Origin: an uncultured Collinsella sp.
GTDB taxonomy: Bacteria > Actinomycetota > Coriobacteriia > Coriobacteriales > Coriobacteriaceae
Reading direction: 5' to 3'
Length of the DNA: 19,987 nt
Assembly: GCA_900549345.1 (NCBI GenBank)
Contig: UROC01000031.1
Span: 1-19,987, forward strand
In this document: positions 14,657 to 19,987 of the stretch, piece by piece
Position numbering within the stretch: position 1 is the stretch's first letter
Layout of the letters: the number at the start of each line of letters is the position of its first letter
The notes under the pieces: generated by a model
What the model saw: only the letters and a program-made list of their open reading frames with translations
What the model was told of the DNA's origin: nothing
Databases searched by the model: none
Position numbers and translations under genes: made by a program

Positions 14657-17353
14657 ATGGAAGAAATGCCCAAGAACTACGATCCGTCGACCAACGAGCC
14701 GGCGATCCTGCAGAAGTGGCTCGACGGCGGCTACTACAAGCGCCGTGAGGGCGTGGGCGACTGCACCGTCACCATTCCGCCTCCCAACGTGACTGGCAAG
14801 CTCCACATGGGCCATGCCACCGATGACTCCATCCAGGACGCCATCGTCCGTATGGCCCGCATGCGCGGCAAGTCCACGCGCTGGGTGCTGGGCACCGATC
14901 ACGCCGGTATCGCCACGCAGACCAAGGTCGACAAGAAGCTCAAGAGCGAGGGTATCAGCCGCCTGGAGATCGGTCGCGACAAGTTTGTTGACGCCTGCTG
15001 GGACTGGACCCACGAGTACGGCGGCATCATCGTCGAGCAGATCAAGCGCATGGGCTGCTCCGTCGACTTCGACAACGAGCGCTTCACCATGGACGAGGAT
15101 TACGCCCAGGCCGTGCGCAAGGTCTTCTGCGACTGGTACCACGACGGCCTGATCTACCGTGGCAAGCGCATCGTCAACTGGTGCCCCAACTGCACCACCG
15201 CCATCTCGGACGACGAGGCCGAGTACAAGGACGAGAAGGGCCACCTGTGGCACCTGCGCTACCCGCTGACCGAGCCGGTCAACGGCCAGGACTACATCGT
15301 CGTCGCCACCACGCGCCCCGAGACCATGCTCGGCGACACGGGCGTCGCCGTCTCCCCGAAGGACCCCGAGAAGGCCGCCTTTGTGGGTAAGACCGTCAAG
15401 CTCCCCATCGTCGACCGCGAGATCCCCATCTTTGAGGATTGGCATGTCGACGCCAACTTTGGCTCCGGCTTTGTTAAGGTCACCCCGGCCCACGACCCCA
15501 ACGACTATGCCATGGGTCAGGCTCACGACCTGCCGCAGATCAACATCTTCGACGAGCACGCGGTGGTCGTCGAGGGTTACGGCGAGTTCACTGGCATGAA
15601 CCGCGACGAGTGCCGCGAGGCCGTCATCAAGTGGTTCGAGGAGCACGACCTGCTCGATCACGTCGAAGAGCTCGACCACTCCGTCATGCACTGCTACCGT
15701 TGCGACTCCGCGCTGGAGCCGTGGCTGTCCGAGCAGTGGTTTGTGGCCGTCGACAAGCTCAAGGGGCCGGCACTCGACGCCGTTAACTCCGGCAAGGTCA
15801 CCTTCCACCCCGCGCGCTGGACGCAGACCTACACCACCTGGATGGAGAACCTTAAGGACTGGTGCATTAGCCGTCAGCTGTGGTGGGGCCATCGCATCCC
15901 CGTGTTCTACTGCGAGGACTGCGGCTGGGAGGACGCCCTGACCGAGGACACCGACGTGTGTCCCAAGTGCGGCGGCCATCACGTGCATCAGGACGAGAAC
16001 GTGCTGGACACCTGGTTCAGCTCGCAGCTGTGGACTTTCGCTACGCAGGGCTGGCCGCAAAAGCCGGAGCTGCTCGAGGGACATCACCCCACGACGGCGC
16101 TGGTCACCGCGCGCGACATCATCGCGCTGTGGGTCGCCCGCATGGTCATGAGCTCGCTGTACTTCCTGGACGAGGTGCCGTTTAAGGACGTCGTCATCTA
16201 CCCGACGATCCTGGCCAAGGACGGCAGCCGCATGTCCAAGTCCAAGGGCAACGGCGTTGACCCCATGGACCTCATTGGCATGTACGGCGCCGACGCCATG
16301 CGCTACAACTTGCTCACGCTGTGCACCAACAACCAGGACGTCAAGTTCGACGCGAACATCGACAAGAAGACCAAGAAGCTCATCGACAGCCCGCGCACCG
16401 AGCAGGCCAAGTCGTTTGTGACCAAGATCTGGAACGCCAGCCGCTTCCTGCTTATGAACATGGAGGGCTACACGCCCGGCGAGCCCGTCGTGGAGACGCC
16501 GGCTGACGCCTGGATGTTCAGCCGCCTGGCCAAGGCCGTGAAGATGGTCACCGAGGGTATTGAGAACTACACCTTTGGTGACATGGCCCGTGGCGTGCAG
16601 CAGTTCTTCTGGAACGAGGTCTGCGACTGGTACGTCGAGGTCACCAAGGCCCGCCTGAAGGGCGAGGGCCGTCTGCAGGCTCAGCGCAACCTGATCTTTG
16701 TGCTCGACACCTCCATTCGCCTGATGCATCCGCTCATGCCGTTTGTCACCGAGGAGATCTGGGACAACATGCCGGCGAGCGTGCTCGACCTGGACGCCGA
16801 GCGCAACGTGAACCGCGCCGAGGCGCTCATGATCGCCAAGTGGCCCGAGCCCGCCGACTACGACAAGTATGTTGACGAGGACGCCGAGCGCGCGTTTGAG
16901 CTGTGCCGTACCGTCGTGTCTGCCGCTCGCGCCACGCGTTCGCGTTATCGCTTGAGCCCCAAGGCCGAGCTCGACGTGGTCGTGCGCGCCGGCGCCGAGG
17001 ACATCGAGAAGCTCGAGAGCCTGCGTTCGACCATCGAGCCGCTGGCGAACACCGCTTCGCTGGTCATGGGTACCGACGTCGAGAAGCCGGCTGCGAGCAT
17101 CGCCGTGGTCAATAGCGGTGTCGAGGTCTTTGTGGTGCTCGAGGGCAAGGTTGATCTTTCGGCCGAGAAGGCACGCCTTGAGAAGGAGATTGCCGCGGCC
17201 CAGAAGGAGCTCGCTGGCTGCGAGAAGACGCTCGCCAACGAGGGCTTTGTGGCCAAGGCCGCGCCCGCGGTGGTCCAGAAGAAGAGGGACCGTGCAGCTG
17301 AGCTCAAGGAGATCCTGGCGGCGCTGACTGCTCAGGTTGCTGACTTCTCGTAG
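14657..17353 (+). CDS. valS: Valyl-tRNA synthetase
   Basis: Class I aminoacyl-tRNA synthetase that charges tRNA-Val, 898 residues, normal for the family. The start ATG 14657 has AGGGAG 6 nt upstream. The catalytic signatures are HMGH (50-53, the HIGH motif) in a PPPNVTGKLHMGHA context and RMSKS (525-529, the KMSKS motif with Arg in first position). The CP1 editing domain is intact (TTRPETMLGDTGVAV and GSGFVKVTPAHDPND). A zinc-ribbon-like pair of CxxC motifs (CEDC and CPKC) follows WWGHRIPVFYC. The C-terminal coiled-coil arm (about 830-898, rich in Glu, Lys and Ala) binds the tRNA, as in other ValRS. Confidence 0.97.
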   Translation: MEEMPKNYDPSTNEPAILQKWLDGGYYKRREGVGDCTVTIPPPNVTGKLHMGHATDDSIQDAIVRMARMRGKSTRWVLGTDHAGIATQTKVDKKLKSEGISRLEIGRDKFVDACWDWTHEYGGIIVEQIKRMGCSVDFDNERFTMDEDYAQAVRKVFCDWYHDGLIYRGKRIVNWCPNCTTAISDDEAEYKDEKGHLWHLRYPLTEPVNGQDYIVVATTRPETMLGDTGVAVSPKDPEKAAFVGKTVKLPIVDREIPIFEDWHVDANFGSGFVKVTPAHDPNDYAMGQAHDLPQINIFDEHAVVVEGYGEFTGMNRDECREAVIKWFEEHDLLDHVEELDHSVMHCYRCDSALEPWLSEQWFVAVDKLKGPALDAVNSGKVTFHPARWTQTYTTWMENLKDWCISRQLWWGHRIPVFYCEDCGWEDALTEDTDVCPKCGGHHVHQDENVLDTWFSSQLWTFATQGWPQKPELLEGHHPTTALVTARDIIALWVARMVMSSLYFLDEVPFKDVVIYPTILAKDGSRMSKSKGNGVDPMDLIGMYGADAMRYNLLTLCTNNQDVKFDANIDKKTKKLIDSPRTEQAKSFVTKIWNASRFLLMNMEGYTPGEPVVETPADAWMFSRLAKAVKMVTEGIENYTFGDMARGVQQFFWNEVCDWYVEVTKARLKGEGRLQAQRNLIFVLDTSIRLMHPLMPFVTEEIWDNMPASVLDLDAERNVNRAEALMIAKWPEPADYDKYVDEDAERAFELCRTVVSAARATRSRYRLSPKAELDVVVRAGAEDIEKLESLRSTIEPLANTASLVMGTDVEKPAASIAVVNSGVEVFVVLEGKVDLSAEKARLEKEIAAAQKELAGCEKTLANEGFVAKAAPAVVQKKRDRAAELKEILAALTAQVADFS

Positions 17354-17406
17354 GCGTTACTGGGGGACGCGGTTTGGGGCATTGCTCGCTACTGCGGACA
17401 CCTATT

Positions 17407-17428
17407 CCGCCGTTCTAACGAACGGCGG
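17407..17428 (+). repeat. Small perfect hairpin downstream of valS
   Basis: CCGCCGTTC (17407-17415) and GAACGGCGG (17420-17428) form a 9-bp stem with a TAAC loop, 54 nt after the valS stop. No T-run follows. It is the first of several structures in this gap. Confidence 0.55.
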
Positions 17429-17443
17429 CTGACTCGACGCTGC

Positions 17444-17542
17444 AAACGCCTCTGATGGCCAATCTGCCGTTCAACTTCGGGCGCATGGGCATAAGCCCTA
17501 TGCGCCCTTGTTTCACGGCACCTTGGCTCATCAGAGGCGTTT
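17444..17542. repeat. 99-bp long interrupted palindrome between valS and folC
   Basis: Outer arms AAACGCCTCTGATG (17444-17457) and CATCAGAGGCGTTT (17529-17542) pair perfectly over 14 bp. Inside, GCCAA pairs with TTGGC, then GCCGT with ACGGC, and the apex is a long hairpin GGGCGCAT(G)GGC / GCCC(T)ATGCGCCC at 17479-17507 with an ATAA loop. The nested pairs make a near-continuous stem-loop. The 3' arm runs into TTTT, so it could act as a bidirectional terminator. It could also be a dispersed palindrome or a structured RNA. Confidence 0.6.
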
Positions 17543-17561
17543 TCGCTGACTATCCTCAACC

Positions 17562-17567
17562 TATACT
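17562..17567 (+). promoter_or_regulatory. Possible -10 box of folC
   Basis: TATACT in an AT-rich stretch 17 nt before the ATG at 17585. If used, the mRNA leader would be very short, which fits the lack of a ribosome site before folC. No good -35. Confidence 0.4.
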
Positions 17568-17584
17568 GTTTTATTTTTCTATGA

Positions 17585-18943
17585 ATGGCGGTTCTAAAAA
17601 TGCCTAAGCGTTCCGGCTTGTATACCGTTCCTTTTGAGTTTGATTTGCTTTCGTTTGATGAGGCTGTTGGGCTGGCTGCTGATACAGGGCGGATTTCTGG
17701 GGATGCTGGGCCTCTGCTTGAGACGGTTGTCGATATGCTCGATGAGTTGGGGCGTCCGGACGAGTACTTTGATTGCATTCAGGTCGCCGGTACCAATGGC
17801 AAGACTTCGACTACGCGTTTTTCGGCTGCCATTCTTCATGGTGAGGGGCTCAAGACCGCGCTGTATACGTCGCCACAGCTGGTACGCTATCCCGAGCGCA
17901 TGGAAGTCGATGGATGCGTCGTGAGCGATGAGGCATTCGCCCGTGGCGTTTCGGCCGCTGTTGAGGCGGGGCGTCGCGTGAATGTACGTCGTGTGGCGGC
18001 GGGGGAGCGCGCCTATACCATCACGCCGTTTGACCTTTTGACGGCTGCTGCACTTGTGGTGTTTGCCGAGGCCGCGGTGGATGTTGCCGTGCTCGAGGTT
18101 GGCATGGGCGGGCGTTGGGACGCCACGAGCGCGACCGATCCCGTCGCCGTTGCCATTACGGGCATTGGGCTCGATCACACACGTATTTTGGGCGATACGC
18201 TCGAGGCCATTGCGGGGGAGAAGGCTGCGGTCATTAAGCCCGGACGCCTGGTTGTACTGGGCGAGGGCGCGCATGAGGCGAGCGTTCAGCGCGTGATGGA
18301 TGCCCGTTGTCGCGAGTGCGGCGTCGTGCCGCTGGTGGTGAACCATGCCACGACCAAGGTGCCGGCGCATGTGGGCGATACGGTTGAGTTTAGCTGCACT
18401 ACGCCGCGTGCGATTTATACGTCGAGCATGGTCAAGCCGGCGTATCAGCCGCAGAATGCTGCGTGCGCGATTATGCTTTGCGAGGGGTATCTGGCTCGCG
18501 AGCTCGATCATGACAAGCTCGATGTGTCGCTTGTGGGCTGCCCCACGCCGGGCCGATTTGATGTGCTGGGAACTGATCCGCTCAAGCTGATCGACGCCTG
18601 CCATAACCCTCAGAGCTGCGAGAACTTTGTGAGCGCGCTGGACGAGATCGATCCGTGCGTAGAGAATCGCCCCACGCTGCTGTGCGCTGCGCTGGCCGAC
18701 AAGGACGTAGCGGGTATCGTTGACGTTTTGGTTCCGGCGTTCCCCCGTGTGGTCGTGACACAGACCGATTCCGATCGCGCCCTGCCGGCGGAGGAGCTCG
18801 CCGGCCTCGTTGATGCCGATAAGCTCGCGGGCGTATACCCGAGCGTGCCCGAGGCCCTCGCTGCCTTCGATGCCGCGGGCGAGTCCTTCGTTGCCGCCGG
18901 TACCATCACCCTAGCCGGCGAAGTAGCAGGCCTGTTGCGCTAA
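17585..18943 (+). CDS. folC: Folylpolyglutamate synthase/dihydrofolate synthase (FolC)
   Basis: Mur-ligase-family enzyme that adds glutamate to folates and/or dihydropteroate with ATP, 452 residues. The ATP-binding loop is GTNGKTSTT (from residue 69). Further family motifs are SPQLVRYPERM, LEVGMGGRWDATSA, and GLDHTRILGDTLEAIAGEKA, in the usual order. The start is uncertain: ATG 17585 has no ribosome site and ATG 17600 only a weak one, and a leaderless or near-leaderless mRNA is possible. The first 100 codons use more T-ending codons than the neighbouring genes. Whether it is bifunctional or only a folylpolyglutamate synthase cannot be judged from sequence. Palindromic DNA lies on both sides. 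Confidence 0.92.
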   Translation: MAVLKMPKRSGLYTVPFEFDLLSFDEAVGLAADTGRISGDAGPLLETVVDMLDELGRPDEYFDCIQVAGTNGKTSTTRFSAAILHGEGLKTALYTSPQLVRYPERMEVDGCVVSDEAFARGVSAAVEAGRRVNVRRVAAGERAYTITPFDLLTAAALVVFAEAAVDVAVLEVGMGGRWDATSATDPVAVAITGIGLDHTRILGDTLEAIAGEKAAVIKPGRLVVLGEGAHEASVQRVMDARCRECGVVPLVVNHATTKVPAHVGDTVEFSCTTPRAIYTSSMVKPAYQPQNAACAIMLCEGYLARELDHDKLDVSLVGCPTPGRFDVLGTDPLKLIDACHNPQSCENFVSALDEIDPCVENRPTLLCAALADKDVAGIVDVLVPAFPRVVVTQTDSDRALPAEELAGLVDADKLAGVYPSVPEALAAFDAAGESFVAAGTITLAGEVAGLLR

Positions 18944-18958
18944 CCCATCCCCTCATCA

Positions 18959-19023
18959 GTTGCGGTGAAAAACGGACTGTTTTACAAGCCAGAAGCCTCA
19001 AACGGTCCGTATATCACTGCAGC
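18959..19023. repeat. 65-bp palindromic element after folC
   Basis: Two 24-nt arms (18959-18982 and 19000-19023) are inverted copies with about five mismatches around a 17-nt loop. The best conserved parts are AACGGACTGTTT on the left and AAACGGTCCGT on the right. It begins 15 nt after the folC stop and may end that transcript, but there is no T-run. Confidence 0.6.
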
Positions 19024-19031
19024 TCAAAAGC

Positions 19032-19080
19032 AGTCAATTTGGGACGGGGCTTTTTGGCTGCCCTGTGCCCCGAGTTGACT
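19032..19080. repeat. Second palindrome in the folC-peptidase gap
   Basis: AGTCAA (19032-19037) pairs with TTGACT (19075-19080), and inside it GGGGC (19046-19050) pairs with GCCCC (19067-19071). The sequence contains TTTGGGACGGGGC, again a GGGAC-type core. The pairing is discontinuous, so the support is moderate. Confidence 0.4.
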
Positions 19081-19085
19081 CGCTT

Positions 19086-19245
19086 GCCACGAAATGGGCC
19101 TATCTACTACGTTTTAGCGAATACCCCCGACCACACCGAGAATTGCAAAATTAAAACCGCAGGTAGACGGCTTGCGGATTTTGCGAAAACGCGGGTATGG
19201 TCGCCCTATGCGGGTTAAACGTAGTAGATAGGCCGTTTTTGTGGC
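19086..19245. repeat. 160-bp palindrome-ended repeat, copy 2
   Basis: Same length and orientation as 4844-5003 and aligns to it without gaps. The ends are CCTATCTACTACGTTTT (left) and TTAAACGTAGTAGATAGG (right), extended outward by GCCACGAAA and TTTTTGTGGC. The block ACCGCAGGTAGA in the middle is unchanged between copies. It sits between the ends of two convergent genes (folC and the M24 peptidase). No target-site duplication is evident around either copy. Confidence 0.85.
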
Positions 19246-19259
19246 GCGGTATTGGTGGG

Positions 19260-19290
19260 ATGCGGCAAAGGGACAGCGCCTTTGCCGCAT
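19260..19290. repeat. Hairpin with GGGACAG core next to the peptidase stop
   Basis: A perfect 12-bp stem, ATGCGGCAAAGG (19260-19271) with CCTTTGCCGCAT (19279-19290), loop GACAGCG. It lies 3 nt beyond the stop of the - strand peptidase gene and could end that transcript, although no T-run follows on the - strand. The apex is shared with 5150-5184. Confidence 0.65.
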
Positions 19291-19293
19291 TGC

Positions 19294-19987
19294 CTAGTCC
19301 AGACGGACTGGATCGTGGGGGTAGGCGTTGAGAATCTCGACGCCGTTCTCGGTCACCAGGGCCAGGTCCTCGATGCGGACGCCGGTGCGGCCGGGGAGGT
19401 AGATGCCCGGCTCGATAGAGAACGTCATGCCCGGCTCTACGACCTGCTCGTTGACAAGGGAAACGTCGCCCGGCTCGTGGTCCTGCAGGCCGATCGAGTG
19501 GCCCAGGCGATGCGTGAAGTACTTGCCGTAGCCAGCGTCCTCAATCACGTCGCGCGCGGCACGGTCCAGATCGCACATGCGCACGCCCGGCGCGATGAGC
19601 GCCTCGGCGGCCTCGTTGGCGCGGCGCACGATATCGTAGATGCGCTCCGTCTCCTCGTCCGGCTCGCCCCAAAAGAATGTACGCGTCATGTCCGAGCAGT
19701 AGTTGCAGCGGCGTCCGCCAATGTCGAACAGCACCACGTCGCCACGCTTGAGTACGGTGTCGTCGGGCTCGTGATGCGGATCGCCGGCGTTGGCGCCAAA
19801 GCTCACGATGGGCGGAAAGCTAAAGCCCTCGCAGTCGTGCTTGCGGTACAGGCCGAGCATCTGGTCGGCAATTTCGCGCTCCGTTACGCCCTCGTGAACG
19901 AGCTTGATGGCGTCGACCATCACGGCGTCGTTGGCGGCCGAGGACATGCGCATGAGCTCCTGCTCGGCGGCATCCTTGTGGGTGCGT
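19294..19987 (-). CDS. M24 family Xaa-Pro aminopeptidase, C-terminal part
   Basis: Cytosolic dinuclear-metal peptidase that removes N-terminal residues before proline, inferred from the family. About 230 C-terminal residues are visible. The frame stays open through the right edge (KDAAEQELMRMSS), so the real start and the N-terminal creatinase-like domain lie outside; an internal ATG at 19953 is not the start. The pita-bread fold's five metal ligands can be placed: two Asp in VLFDIGGRRCNYCSDMTRTF, His in GHSIGLQDHE, and Glu in FSIEPGIYLPG and RIEDLALV. It converges with folC across an intergenic region of 350 bp full of palindromes. Confidence 0.93.
   Translation of the reverse strand, partial: RTHKDAAEQELMRMSSAANDAVMVDAIKLVHEGVTEREIADQMLGLYRKHDCEGFSFPPIVSFGANAGDPHHEPDDTVLKRGDVVLFDIGGRRCNYCSDMTRTFFWGEPDEETERIYDIVRRANEAAEALIAPGVRMCDLDRAARDVIEDAGYGKYFTHRLGHSIGLQDHEPGDVSLVNEQVVEPGMTFSIEPGIYLPGRTGVRIEDLALVTENGVEILNAYPHDPVRLD

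Noticed and set aside
17389..17778. 129-residue - strand open frame across the valS-folC gap
   Set aside because: It is composed of the palindromic block and antisense folC, with no start signal and no recognisable domain.
1..19987. Selenoprotein gene with in-frame TGA and SECIS
   Set aside because: All recognised genes are complete without an internal TGA; the hydroxylase, if it uses selenium, would use a non-Sec form.

Overview
The window comes from a high-GC, anaerobic, gut-type actinobacterium. Gene content, codon use and protein sequences look most like the Coriobacteriia, and probably Collinsella. The genus is inferred from family resemblance and cannot be proved from the sequence alone. 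Nearly everything is on the + strand; only the last gene, cut by the right edge, is on the - strand.

Left part (1-5136) is a selenium region. A 5'-truncated tRNA-Gly(TCC) is followed by partial direct and inverted copies of its own 3' end. Next come a formate/nitrite-family channel, selA and selB (overlapping by 4 nt), and a tRNA-Sec gene (selC) that I located by folding, at 5040-5136. SelA converts Ser-tRNA(Sec) to Sec-tRNA(Sec), SelB carries it to the ribosome, and selC is the tRNA, so three of the four bacterial sel genes sit within 3.8 kb. selD is not in the window. No selenoprotein gene with an in-frame TGA was seen.

Middle part (5137-10694): gdhA (NADP-type glutamate dehydrogenase) with its own terminator, then a two-gene operon for a molybdenum hydroxylase of the YgfM/XdhD type. 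This consists of an FAD subunit and a fused 2Fe-2S/molybdopterin subunit, and ends at a terminator. Members of that family in other bacteria carry a labile, non-Sec selenium, so its position beside selABC is suggestive.

Right-middle part (10781-17353) is housekeeping: tRNA-Leu(TAG), trigger factor (tig), clpP, clpX, a strong terminator, and valS behind a long leader hairpin. tig-clpP-clpX is a classical protein quality-control cluster.

Right part (17354-19987): a strongly structured intergenic block, folC, a 350-bp intergenic region packed with palindromes, and the C-terminal part of an M24 Xaa-Pro aminopeptidase on the - strand.

The least explained material is in the intergenic DNA. A 160-bp palindrome-ended repeat is present twice (4844-5003 and 19086-19245). 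It aligns without gaps at about 79% identity by hand count, with near-perfect terminal inverted repeats. There is also a set of small hairpins built around a GGACAG core. These look like families of non-autonomous, REP/MITE-like or structured-RNA elements.
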